From Pseudomonadota bacterium (GTDB taxonomy: Bacteria; Pseudomonadota; Alphaproteobacteria; Reyranellales; Reyranellaceae), in NCBI GenBank assembly GCA_023416135.1, contig JAEZIF010000145.1, positions 1 through 19,198 of the forward strand: a stretch of DNA of 19,198 nt. Direction: 5' to 3'. Made by a program: the position numbers and the translations under genes. Below are positions 1 through 6,741 of this stretch, one piece after another. Position 1 is the stretch's first letter. Each line of letters starts with the position of its first letter. The notes under the pieces were generated by a model. The model saw only the letters and a list, made by a program, of their open reading frames with translations. It was not told the DNA's origin and ran no database searches.

Positions 1-1382
1 GCCGCTTCATTCCCGATTTCGGCCGCGTCGTCGCCCAGACGCAGCACGACATGTATCACACCTACACGGTCGACGAGCACACCATCCGGGCGATCGGCAT
101 CCTCTCGCGCATCGAGAACGGCACCCTCAAGGAAGATCATCCGCTGTCGGCCGAGGTGGTGCACAAGATCCTGTCGCGGCCGGTGCTCTATCTCGCCGTG
201 CTGCTGCACGACATCGCCAAGGGCCGCGGCGGCGATCATTCGATCCTCGGCGCCGACGTGGCGATGCAGCTCGGGCCGCGCCTGGGGCTGAGCGCCGCCG
301 AGACCGAGACCGTGGCGTGGCTGGTGCGCTACCACCTCGCCATGTCGGGCACCGCCTTCCAGCGCGACCTGATGGATCCCAAGACCATCGACACCTTCGC
401 CGCCCTGGTGCAGTCGCCCGAGCGCCTGCGCCTATTGTTGGTGCTGACCGTGTGCGACATCCGCGCCGTCGGGCCCACCGTGTGGAACGGCTGGAAGGCG
501 GCCCTGCTGCGCCAGCTCTACTACGCCACCCTGCAGGTCCTGTCGGGCGGCACGCTGTCGGGCGGCCGTGCCGAACGCATCAAGCAGATCCAGGCCGAGG
601 TGACCAAGCGCCTGGCGAGCTGGACCGACGCCGAGCGCGAGGAGCATTTCGCGCGTGGCTATGCGCCCTATTGGCTGTCGTTCGATCCCAACACCCTGGC
701 CCGGCAGGCCGAGCTGGTGCGGCGCGCCGAGCGCGAGCATCAGCCGCTGGCCATCGAACATCGCATCGACGGCGAGCGCTCGGTCACCGAAGTGACGATC
801 TACACGCTCGATACCCACGGCCTGTTCGCCCGGCTGGCGGGCGCCATGGCGATCAGCGGCGCCAACATCGTCGATGCCAAGATCTTCACCCTGGCCAACG
901 GCATGGCGCTCGACACGTTCTGGATCCAGGATCTCGAGGGCAAGCCGTTCGACGGTCCGCAGCGCCTGGCCCGGCTCGCCGCCCGTGTCGAGATCGCGCT
1001 CAGCAATCGGCTCGACATCCAGCGCGAGCTCGACAGTCAGCGTGCCTCGTACCCGAAGCGCGACCGTGTCTTCACCGTCGAGCCGCGCGTGCTGATCGAC
1101 AACAACGCTTCCGACACGTTCACCGTGATCGAGGTCAACGGCCGCGACCGGCCGGGTTTCCTGCATGTCGTGACACGCGCGCTGACGCGCATGAACCTGC
1201 AGATCGCCTCGGCCCACATCACCACCTACGGCGAGCGCGCCGTCGACGTGTTCTACGTGAAGGACCTGTTCGGCCTGAAGGTGGTCAACCAGGAGAAGCT
1301 GAAGCAGGTCGCCGACACGGTCGAGAAATCGATCCGCGACTTCGACACGCGCTTCGAGCCGGTGCCGAAGGCGGCGGAGTAG
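1..1382 (+). CDS. glnD: [Protein-PII] uridylyltransferase / uridylyl-removing enzyme, C-terminal half (5' end outside window)
   Basis: GlnD senses glutamine and adds or removes UMP on PII proteins, linking nitrogen status to glutamine synthetase and Ntr control in the cytoplasm. The reading frame is open from base 3, so the start lies upstream; about 459 residues are visible of a family usually near 900. What is present is the HD domain that removes UMP (HTYTVDEHT, then LLHDIAKGRGGDHS, giving the expected H...HD...D ligands) followed by two ACT domains, one around VTEVTIYTLDTHGLFARLAG and one around FTVIEVNGRDRPGFLHVV, which bind glutamine in this family. The N-terminal nucleotidyltransferase domain is off the window. 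The C-terminus looks normal and ends at TAG 1380-1382. The convergent toxin gene follows after 80 nt. Confidence 0.96.
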   Translation, partial: RFIPDFGRVVAQTQHDMYHTYTVDEHTIRAIGILSRIENGTLKEDHPLSAEVVHKILSRPVLYLAVLLHDIAKGRGGDHSILGADVAMQLGPRLGLSAAETETVAWLVRYHLAMSGTAFQRDLMDPKTIDTFAALVQSPERLRLLLVLTVCDIRAVGPTVWNGWKAALLRQLYYATLQVLSGGTLSGGRAERIKQIQAEVTKRLASWTDAEREEHFARGYAPYWLSFDPNTLARQAELVRRAEREHQPLAIEHRIDGERSVTEVTIYTLDTHGLFARLAGAMAISGANIVDAKIFTLANGMALDTFWIQDLEGKPFDGPQRLARLAARVEIALSNRLDIQRELDSQRASYPKRDRVFTVEPRVLIDNNASDTFTVIEVNGRDRPGFLHVVTRALTRMNLQIASAHITTYGERAVDVFYVKDLFGLKVVNQEKLKQVADTVEKSIRDFDTRFEPVPKAAE

Positions 1383-1447
1383 GTCACCGGCGTAGGCCAG
1401 CTTGCCATTGTTCACAGCGAAGGTGTCGCCGTTCAGCTATTTCGGCG

Positions 1448-1485
1448 GATCGCTTCGTGAGATCACGAGATGATGCGAAGCGATC
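1448..1485. repeat. 10-bp perfect inverted repeat, possible bidirectional terminator between glnD and the toxin gene
   Basis: GATCGCTTCG (1448-1457) and CGAAGCGATC (1476-1485) are exact reverse complements separated by 18 nt. The structure lies where two convergent genes end and overlaps the last codons and stop of the toxin gene. No T-run follows on either side, so a classical intrinsic terminator is not shown. It could stabilise 3' ends or be chance. Confidence 0.4.
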
Positions 1486-1888
1486 GCACCCGTGAGAAAT
1501 CCCGATCATGCGTGACAAGAGCGGCCGCATTTATCGCCAGCGCGCTTGCAGCCTGAACGGCGTCGGCCAACCTCAGTCGAAGCGATGTCCTCAGCCGCGC
1601 CGCGCTTTCCGCGATATCGGCATCGAGATCGACGAGTTGCCAGGAGTCGAGCACTGCGCGATACCGCCGAGCGGTTGCATCATCGTTTTCCCTGAACGGA
1701 CCTGTCAGCACTTCGCAAACAGTGATGGTGGTAACGGCGAATCGCACGAGGCCGGTCGCATGCGCTTCGAACAGTGGTCGAAAATGCGGGCCGTACTTGG
1801 GATGCCCTTCAAGGAAGTAGATGATGGGTGCGGAATCAACCAGGAGAAGAGCCTGGTCCGGCAAATCGTCGATTCCTATCGGTCCCAT
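1463..1888 (-). CDS. PIN-domain toxin (VapC-like ribonuclease) of a type II toxin-antitoxin pair
   Basis: VapC-like PIN proteins are Mg-dependent ribonucleases that cut tRNA, rRNA or mRNA and stop translation unless bound by their antitoxin. The 141-residue product has the expected acidic residues: D18 in LLVDSAPIIYFLEG, E59 in TITVCEVLTG, D109 in LRLADAVQAASAL, and D128/D130 in VTHDRDF. I chose ATG 1888-1886 because it overlaps the antitoxin stop (TAG 1878-1876) by 13 nt, the usual coupled arrangement. A start 15 codons upstream would lie deep inside the antitoxin gene and adds no PIN sequence. No truncation is seen. The family is certain; the RNA target cannot be read from sequence. Confidence 0.88.
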   Translation of the reverse strand: MGPIGIDDLPDQALLLVDSAPIIYFLEGHPKYGPHFRPLFEAHATGLVRFAVTTITVCEVLTGPFRENDDATARRYRAVLDSWQLVDLDADIAESAARLRTSLRLRLADAVQAASALAINAAALVTHDRDFSRVRSLRIIS

Positions 1889-2130
1889 TCGTCGCGCAGC
1901 TTGTCGACGGTATGGGAGCTGTCCTTGCCCCACAATCCGCGACCTGTCCCCGCCAAAGGCAGCAACGGTTCCTGGCGAACGGCCGAGTCATAAGCATCGA
2001 TCGGCACCAAGGCTGCGACCGGCTTGCCATGGCGCGTTATGATCGTCGAGCGACCCTTCTCGGCAGCGATAAGCAAGTCCGGAAGTTGGCTGCGCGCTTC
2101 TTCAGCGCCTTTGCGAGCAACGCGGCTCAT
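1876..2130 (-). CDS. Phd/YefM-family antitoxin
   Basis: The 84-residue protein has the Phd/YefM N-terminal DNA-binding fold signature (EEARSQLPDLLIAAEKG, then ITRHGKPVAALVPID). Its C-terminal tail, GRGLWGKDSSHTVDKLRDEW, is typical of antitoxins that wrap around PIN toxins. It should neutralise the overlapping PIN toxin and, with it, repress their shared promoter. The start ATG 2130-2128 comes only 2 nt after a perfect palindrome (2133-2157), which leaves no room for a Shine-Dalgarno site. That fits a leaderless transcript from the TTGACG/TACGGT promoter described separately. A later internal start would remove conserved N-terminal sequence. The pair sits downstream of the Bug gene in the same direction but has its own promoter in the 58-nt gap. 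Confidence 0.87.
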   Translation of the reverse strand: MSRVARKGAEEARSQLPDLLIAAEKGRSTIITRHGKPVAALVPIDAYDSAVRQEPLLPLAGTGRGLWGKDSSHTVDKLRDEWDR

Positions 2131-2132
2131 AG

Positions 2133-2157
2133 CAAACCGTACAGTCTGTACGGTTTG
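2133..2157. promoter_or_regulatory. Perfect palindromic operator of the toxin-antitoxin operon
   Basis: CAAACCGTACAG (2133-2144) and CTGTACGGTTTG (2146-2157) are exact reverse complements around one central base. The site ends 2 nt before the antitoxin start codon and covers the predicted promoter spacer and -10 box. Phd/YefM antitoxins are known to bind palindromes in their own promoters, so autoregulation is the natural reading. Confidence 0.78.
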
Positions 2158-2164
2158 ACGTCAA
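2136..2164 (-). promoter_or_regulatory. Predicted sigma70-type promoter of the antitoxin-toxin operon
   Basis: Read on the minus strand, TTGACG (2164-2159) is followed after exactly 17 nt by TACGGT (2141-2136). This would place transcription start at about 2129-2130, on the first bases of the antitoxin ATG, so the mRNA would be leaderless. The -35 box lies inside a second small palindrome, TTGACGTCAA (2155-2164). The -10 match is only partial (TA...T). Confidence 0.5.
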
Positions 2165-2188
2165 GCCACCGACACGTGCCGAGCGCCG

Positions 2189-3157
2189 TTACTCCGGCTT
2201 GAACCCCGACTCCTTCAGGAGCGCCGTATTCACCTCGACCTCGGTCTTGATGAACGCGGCGAAGTCCTTGGGGCCGCGCGCCGTCGGCACGATGCCGAGC
2301 GACGTCGTCTTCTCGACGAAGGCCGGGTCTTTGGAGACCTCCGCCATAGCGCTCGCGAGCCTGTCGGCAATGGGATCGGGCGTGTCTTTCGGGGCCCACA
2401 CGCCGTACCACGAGCTGATGTTGAAGTCCTTCAGCCCGACTTCGTCGGACGTCGGGATGTTGGGGGCGAGCTTGGTGCGCTCCTTGGACGTCACGAGCAG
2501 GCCGCGCGCTCGGCCCGACGTGGCGAGCGGCAGCAGCGCCGTCCAGGGGTCCATGAAGAGCTGGACGTTTCCCGCCACGATGTCGGCGTTGGCCGGCGCC
2601 GTGCCCTTGTAGAGGATGGTGTCGAGCGGCAGGCCGGTCTTCTTGAGGAACGCCAGGGTGGCGATATGGCCGGCCGAGCCGCCCGACGACAGGGCGAAGA
2701 AGTACTTCTTCGGCTCTTTGGCGATGGCCTCGATGGTGCTCTTGTAGTCCGTGCCCGGCACGCTGTTGGCGCACAGCAGCACCAGCGGCGCCTCGCCCGC
2801 CTGGGCAATCGGCCGGAAGTCGGTCACCGGATCGTACGGGCAGGTCGGCGCAACCGCCTTGCCCAGCACGAACAGGCTGGCATTGAACAGCAGCGAATAG
2901 CCGTCCGGGTCGGCCCGCCTGATCGTGTCCGAACCCACCGTGCCCGATGCACCGCCGATGTTCTGGACCACGATCGGTTGGCCGAGCTTCTCCGACAGGA
3001 ACTGGCAGGTGATGCGGCCGAGGCCGTCGGTGCCGCCGCCCGGCGGATAGGGCACGACCACCTTCAGGGGCTTGTTCGGAAACGCGCCCTGTCCGAGAGC
3101 AGGAGCGGCAAGCAGCGAAGCGCCGGCGGCGCCGACGAGTGTTCTCCGGCGCATCAT
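2189..3157 (-). CDS. Bug/TctC-family periplasmic solute-binding protein
   Basis: These proteins bind carboxylates or other small organic acids in the periplasm, feed tripartite tricarboxylate (TTT) transporters, and often occur as orphans. The 322-residue product starts MMRRRTLVGAAGASLLAA, a signal peptide with a twin-arginine-like RRR, cleaved around ALGQG. It then shows the family hallmark PLKVVVPYPPGGGTDGLGR and DPDGYSLLFN. Length is normal. ATG 3157 overlaps the stop of the upstream small gene as ATGA, which implies translational coupling. A second ATG directly follows and cannot be excluded. No TctA/TctB membrane genes are in the window, so the transport partner is unknown, as is the ligand. 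Confidence 0.92.
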   Translation of the reverse strand: MMRRRTLVGAAGASLLAAPALGQGAFPNKPLKVVVPYPPGGGTDGLGRITCQFLSEKLGQPIVVQNIGGASGTVGSDTIRRADPDGYSLLFNASLFVLGKAVAPTCPYDPVTDFRPIAQAGEAPLVLLCANSVPGTDYKSTIEAIAKEPKKYFFALSSGGSAGHIATLAFLKKTGLPLDTILYKGTAPANADIVAGNVQLFMDPWTALLPLATSGRARGLLVTSKERTKLAPNIPTSDEVGLKDFNISSWYGVWAPKDTPDPIADRLASAMAEVSKDPAFVEKTTSLGIVPTARGPKDFAAFIKTEVEVNTALLKESGFKPE

Positions 3158-3573
3158 GGCTTCACCGACACCGACGAGGCGCACGACGTGCCGCCTTCGG
3201 CTTCGCAAATGGTGCGCACGACGCGGCGCGTCTTCAGGTCGCCGCAGCCGACGCCCAGGGCTTTCGATGTATCGAGATGTTGTTGCAAGACCGCTCTCCC
3301 TCCGACCCCGATTGGATGCAGCACGCCTTCCCGGTATGCCGATTTGAGCTCGATGACGCGTTCCTGACCGTTCTCCAGAGCGACGGCGACATCGACCTGC
3401 AGATAGTCGATGATCTCCATCGAGTTGTTCTCGACCACGAGGCTCGGCACGCAATTGCCGAACAACATCGCGTCCTGGCCGCGCGTGACGTCGATGCCAT
3501 TCGCGGCGAGCGCCGTCGAAGCAGCAAGAACCAGACCAACCGCAACACCAAACCGAGGATGACGAATGCCCAT
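3154..3573 (-). CDS. Small exported protein with four cysteines, function unknown
   Basis: I do not recognise this 139-residue protein with confidence. It begins with a clear Sec signal peptide (VAVGLVLAASTALAANG, cleavage near residue 24). The mature part has alternating hydrophobic segments suggesting a small beta-rich domain (CVPSLVVENNSMEIIDYLQV). Its four cysteines at 41, 110, 123 and 131 could form two disulfides in the periplasm. There is a weak resemblance to IrmA-like immunoglobulin-fold secreted proteins, not verified. The start has a strong GGGAGG site 6 nt upstream. It follows ppsR by 21 nt and overlaps the Bug-protein start by 4 nt, so it is probably co-made with that binding protein and may act with it. 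Confidence 0.8.
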   Translation of the reverse strand: MGIRHPRFGVAVGLVLAASTALAANGIDVTRGQDAMLFGNCVPSLVVENNSMEIIDYLQVDVAVALENGQERVIELKSAYREGVLHPIGVGGRAVLQQHLDTSKALGVGCGDLKTRRVVRTICEAEGGTSCASSVSVKP

Positions 3574-3594
3574 GATCGCCTCCCTTGCCGATGC

Positions 3595-4431
3595 CTATTC
3601 CGTCGCCTGCAACCGCTGTTCGCGACGTACGGCGAGCATCTGCAGGATCGCCGCCGCCGTCTCCTCGATCGACCGGCGCGTGACGTCGATCGTCGCCCAC
3701 TTGCGGCGGGCATAGAGACGACGCGCTTCCTGGATCTCGCGCTGCACGTTGTCCATGTCGGTGTAGTCGGTCTCGGTGTTCTGCTGCAGCAGGCGGAGCC
3801 GATTGACGCGGATCTGCACCAGCCGCTCGGGGTCGGTGATCAGCCCGACGATCAGCGGCCGCTTGGCATTCTCGAGCGCCGACGGCGGATCGACCAGCGG
3901 CACCAGCGGCACATTGGCCGCGCGCACGCCGCGGTTGGCGAGATACACGCAGGTCGGCGTCTTTGACGTACGCGACGGGCCGACCAGGATGACGTCGGCA
4001 TCCTCCAGGTCGTGCGTCGACTGGCCGTCGTCGTGCGCCAGGGTGTAGTGCATGGCATCGATGCGGTCGAAGTAGCCTTCGTCGAGCTGGTGCTGGCGGC
4101 CCGGCCACTGCTCGCTCTTGGAATGGAAGTGGACGGCCAGCACGCTCATCGCCTGGTCGAGCACCCCGACGCACGGCAGCTGCAGGCGCCGGCAGTGATC
4201 GCGCACCAGGTCGCGCAGTTCGGGGTCGACCAGCGTATAGAGCACGGGGCCACGGTCGCGTTCGACGGCCTGCATGACCTTGTCCATCTGGCCCTTGGTG
4301 CGAACCAGCGACCACACGTGCTCCTGCACGAATACGCCCTCGTATTGCACCAGGCACGCGCGCGCCACGCTCGATACGGTCTCGCCGGTCGAGTCGGATA
4401 CGAGATGGACGTGAAAATTTCGGTTTGCCAC
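3595..4431 (-). CDS. ppsR: Pyruvate, phosphate dikinase regulatory protein (bifunctional kinase/phosphorylase, DUF299)
   Basis: This family switches pyruvate phosphate dikinase (or PEP synthase) off by ADP-dependent phosphorylation of an active-site threonine and on again by Pi-dependent dephosphorylation. The 278-residue product has the family N-terminus FHVHLVSDSTGETV and the P-loop-like ILVGPSRTSKTPTCVYLA. A conserved VPLVPLVDPP segment and LIVGLITDPERLVQIRVNRL follow. I chose GTG 4431-4429 because the frame upstream of it (readable to about 4692) has no family-like sequence and the DUF299 homology begins at the second codon. In many alphaproteobacteria this gene is followed by maf, aroE and coaE; here it is followed by a small exported protein and a Bug protein. 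The true target, PPDK or PEP synthase, cannot be decided from this window. Confidence 0.94.
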   Translation of the reverse strand: MANRNFHVHLVSDSTGETVSSVARACLVQYEGVFVQEHVWSLVRTKGQMDKVMQAVERDRGPVLYTLVDPELRDLVRDHCRRLQLPCVGVLDQAMSVLAVHFHSKSEQWPGRQHQLDEGYFDRIDAMHYTLAHDDGQSTHDLEDADVILVGPSRTSKTPTCVYLANRGVRAANVPLVPLVDPPSALENAKRPLIVGLITDPERLVQIRVNRLRLLQQNTETDYTDMDNVQREIQEARRLYARRKWATIDVTRRSIEETAAAILQMLAVRREQRLQATE

Positions 4432-4754
4432 GGTCTTTTTTACCCCACAGAGGCCCGGGGAGAAATGCAGGATTGTTCGTGGCAACACGGGGACAAGCGT
4501 CGTGACCGGCGCGGCCCAGCCGATTCGGGACACGACTCGCCCAGCCGATGCCGATCCCCATCCCTTGCGGACAAGCTGGGAGGAATGGGATGCGAGTCGT
4601 GAATCAGGCGACAAAAGCCCGTCGAATCGACCCTCGCCGGTCCACAGCGGGCTGGGGAACGCTGGCCAATAAGGCGCATCCCCATGTGGCACACCCTCTA
4701 CTACTGCTACTACCTATTATGAAAGAGTAAGAGGGAAGGCATGAGGATGAGAGC
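4432..4754. other. Gene-free divergent region between ppsR and hemE
   Basis: This 323-nt stretch carries the divergent upstream regions of ppsR and hemE. I see an inverted-repeat block (4522-4605), a pyrimidine/A-rich run CTACTACTGCTACTACC (4698-4714), and a possible hemE -10 box TATTAT (4715-4720) without a convincing -35. A strong GAGGGAAGG ribosome site lies just before a five-codon mini-ORF at 4741. A 60-codon frame (4548-4730) has no recognisable protein character. No RNA gene or known riboswitch is evident. Confidence 0.6.
4522..4605. repeat. Structured inverted repeat in the ppsR-hemE gap
   Basis: CACGACTCGC (4531-4540) and GCGAGTCGTG (4592-4601) are exact complements with a 51-nt loop. 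GATT (4522-4525)/AATC (4602-4605) extends the stem beyond a 5-nt bulge, and CCAGC (4541-4545)/GCTGG (4575-4579) can pair inside it. The sequence style resembles the mosaic intergenic repeats scattered in some alphaproteobacterial genomes. It could equally be a regulatory or 5'-leader structure. Confidence 0.5.
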
Positions 4755-4758
4755 TTGA
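4741..4758 (+). CDS. Five-codon mini-cistron overlapping the hemE start
   Basis: ATG AGG ATG AGA GCT TGA encodes MRMRA. It is preceded by GAGGGAAGG (4731-4739), the best ribosome-binding site in the region. Its TGA overlaps the hemE TTG start as TTGA, so ribosomes ending here could reinitiate on hemE. Whether it is translated is inference; the alternative is that AGGA (4744-4747), 7 nt before the TTG, serves hemE directly. Confidence 0.35.
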   Translation: MRMRA

Positions 4759-5798
4759 GCTCAGGCAAGTTCCTGAACACCCTGGCGGGGACACGCTTTC
4801 CGACGCCGCCGATCTGGCTGATGCGCCAGGCCGGGCGCTATCTGCCGGAGTATCGCGCCATCCGGGCGAAGACGAAGTCGTTCCTCGATTTCTGCTACAC
4901 GCCGGACAAGGCGGTCGAGGTCACCCTGCAGCCGGTGCGCCGCTTCGGGTTCGATGCCGCCATCATCTTTTCCGACATACTGGTGGTGCCCGATGCGCTG
5001 GGCCAGAAGGTATGGTTCGAAGAGGGCGAAGGCCCGAAGCTCGAAGCGCTGACCGATCCCGCCGACTTCGGCAAGCTCACCCGGGCCCGTCTGCCCGAGA
5101 AGCTGGCGCCGGTCTACGAAGCCATCCGTCGAACTCGGGCGGAGCTGCCGCGCGAGACGGCACTGCTGGGCTTCGCCGGCGCGCCCTTCACTCTTGCCTG
5201 CTACATGATCGAGGGCGGCGGCAGCCGCGACTTCGCCAAGGTGAAGAGCTGGGCCTATCGCCATCCCGATTCCTTCAGCCTGCTGATCGATCTCCTGGTC
5301 GACGCCGTGGTCGATCATCTCGTCAATCAGATCGAGGCCGGCGCCGACGCCGTGCAACTCTTCGATTCCTGGGCCGGTGTGCTGCCCGAAGAGCAGCTCT
5401 TCGCCTGGTCGCTCGAGCCGATGGTGCGCATCGCCCATGCCGTGCATGCGCGCCATCCCAGGACGCCGATCATCGCCTTCCCGCGCGCCGTCGGTCCGGC
5501 GGCCCTGATGTACCGCCGCAGCGACGTCTTTGCCGCGCTGTCGATCGATACCGGCATCGGCGCCCATTGGGCGGCGCGGGAGCTGCAGCCGCATATCTGC
5601 CTGCAGGGCAATCTCGATCCCCTGATGCTGGTGGCCGGCGGAGCGGCACTCGAGCGCGAGGCCACGCGCATCCTCGACAAGCTCGGTCACGGTCCTTTCG
5701 TGTTCAATCTCGGCCACGGCGTGGTGCCTCAAACGCCGCCCGAGCATGTCGCCCAGCTCGTCGAGATCGTGCGCAACTGGAAGCCCTCCACCTCATGA
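4755..5798 (+). CDS. hemE: Uroporphyrinogen decarboxylase
   Basis: HemE removes four acetate carboxyls from uroporphyrinogen III to give coproporphyrinogen III in cytosolic heme synthesis. The 347-residue protein has the family signature WLMRQAGRYLPEYR (R24 and R28 bind substrate carboxylates), the catalytic aspartate D74 in IFSDILVVPDALG, FAGAPFTLACYMIEGGGS, and the C-terminal FNLGHGVVPQTPPEHV with the conserved histidine. An in-frame TAA at 4728 leaves TTG 4755 as the only possible start ahead of the homology, since the next ATG falls inside the signature. Its stop overlaps the ATG of a second mini-ORF, and hemH starts 10 nt later. Length is normal for the family. Confidence 0.97.
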   Translation: MSSGKFLNTLAGTRFPTPPIWLMRQAGRYLPEYRAIRAKTKSFLDFCYTPDKAVEVTLQPVRRFGFDAAIIFSDILVVPDALGQKVWFEEGEGPKLEALTDPADFGKLTRARLPEKLAPVYEAIRRTRAELPRETALLGFAGAPFTLACYMIEGGGSRDFAKVKSWAYRHPDSFSLLIDLLVDAVVDHLVNQIEAGADAVQLFDSWAGVLPEEQLFAWSLEPMVRIAHAVHARHPRTPIIAFPRAVGPAALMYRRSDVFAALSIDTGIGAHWAARELQPHICLQGNLDPLMLVAGGAALEREATRILDKLGHGPFVFNLGHGVVPQTPPEHVAQLVEIVRNWKPSTS

Positions 5799-5812
5799 GT
5801 GGCACCTCGTGA
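5795..5812 (+). CDS. Five-codon mini-cistron overlapping hemE stop and hemH start
   Basis: ATG AGT GGC ACC TCG TGA encodes MSGTS. Its ATG overlaps the hemE stop (ATGA) and its TGA overlaps the hemH GTG start (GTGA). It could carry ribosomes from hemE to hemH by two successive reinitiations, as hemH has no strong Shine-Dalgarno site of its own. Translation is unproven. Confidence 0.3.
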   Translation: MSGTS

Positions 5813-6741
5813 AGATCGCGATCATCCTGTTCAATCTCGGTGGTCCGGATTCCCTGGAAGCGGTGCAGCCCTTCCTGCGCAACCTGTTCGGCGATCCCGC
5901 GATCCTGCGCGTGCCCGGCTTCATCCGGGGCCCACTGGCGAGCTTTCTGGCACGCCGACGCGCACCGACGGCGCGGGCGATCTACGACAAGATCGGTGGC
6001 TCCTCGCCCATCCTCGGCCAGACCGAGGCACAGGCGCGCGCGCTCGAGGAAGCACTGGGCGGAGAACATGAATGGCGCGGCTACGTCTGCATGCGCTACT
6101 GGCATCCCATGACCCAGGCTGTCGTGCGGTCGGTCGAGCGCTTCAAGCCCGACCGCATCGTGCTGCTGCCGCTCTATCCGCAGTTCTCGACCGCGACCAC
6201 GGCATCGTCGTTCAAGGCCTGGAACGACGCGGCGAAGTTCAAGGTACCGGTCAAGGTCGTGAAGGATTATCCGACCGAGCCGGGATTTATCGCAGCGTCT
6301 GTCGCGCTCCTGAAGGAAGGCCTGGCCCAGGTCGGCGACGTGCCGCATCGCGTGCTGTTCTCCGCCCACGGCCTGCCCGAGCGAGTGATCAAGGCGGGCG
6401 ATCCCTACCAGAGCCAGGTCGAGCAGACGGCCAAGGCCATTGCCGATGCCGTCGGCGGCCTCGACTGGTCGGTCTGCTATCAAAGCCGTGTCGGTCCGCT
6501 CAAATGGATCGGTCCTTCGACCGATGCCGAGATCGCGCGCGCTGGCGCCGACAAGGTCTCGGTCGTGCTCTATCCGCTGTCCTTCGTGTCGGAACACTCC
6601 GAGACCCTGGTCGAGCTCGACGTCGAGTATCGCCATCTCGCCGACAAGGTCGGCGTGCCCGCCTACATCCGCGTACCGACCGTCGGCACCCACCCGCTGT
6701 TCATTGCGGGCCTCGCGAGGCTGGTAAGCGATGCTCTATGA
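5809..6741 (+). CDS. hemH: Ferrochelatase
   Basis: HemH inserts Fe2+ into protoporphyrin IX, the last step of heme b synthesis, in the cytosol or at the inner membrane face. The 310-residue protein begins MKIAIILFNLGGPDSLEAVQ, the expected family N-terminus. It carries the catalytic H187 in LFSAHGLPERV and the SFVSEHSETLVELD motif with acidic residues E262/E265 that handle metal and protons. YWHPMTQ and the LPLYPQFSTATTAS motif are also typical. I chose GTG 5809 because an ATG at 5746 would lie inside hemE and add 21 unrelated residues. The gene overlaps hemJ by 11 nt, so coupling is likely. I saw no CxxC-type iron-sulfur cluster ligands, so this looks like the cluster-free form. Confidence 0.97.
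   Translation: MKIAIILFNLGGPDSLEAVQPFLRNLFGDPAILRVPGFIRGPLASFLARRRAPTARAIYDKIGGSSPILGQTEAQARALEEALGGEHEWRGYVCMRYWHPMTQAVVRSVERFKPDRIVLLPLYPQFSTATTASSFKAWNDAAKFKVPVKVVKDYPTEPGFIAASVALLKEGLAQVGDVPHRVLFSAHGLPERVIKAGDPYQSQVEQTAKAIADAVGGLDWSVCYQSRVGPLKWIGPSTDAEIARAGADKVSVVLYPLSFVSEHSETLVELDVEYRHLADKVGVPAYIRVPTVGTHPLFIAGLARLVSDAL

Noticed and set aside
2189..4561. A 790-codon open frame on the minus strand from before ppsR into the Bug gene
   Set aside because: Only the last 322 codons show protein-family character. The upstream part is the antisense-like out-of-frame reading of ppsR and the small exported gene.
4687..4710. TGGCAC followed by GC, considered as a sigma54 promoter for hemE
   Set aside because: The distance between the GG and GC elements is far longer than the required 10 nt.
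4548..4730. A 60-codon frame before hemE, considered as a leader peptide or small protein
   Set aside because: It has no ribosome site and low-complexity ends, and it spans the inverted repeat; composition does not look coding. The five-codon mini-ORF at 4741 is the better candidate.
4761..5747. A 328-codon minus-strand frame opposite hemE
   Set aside because: It lies wholly opposite hemE, whose motifs are unambiguous, and carries no family signature.
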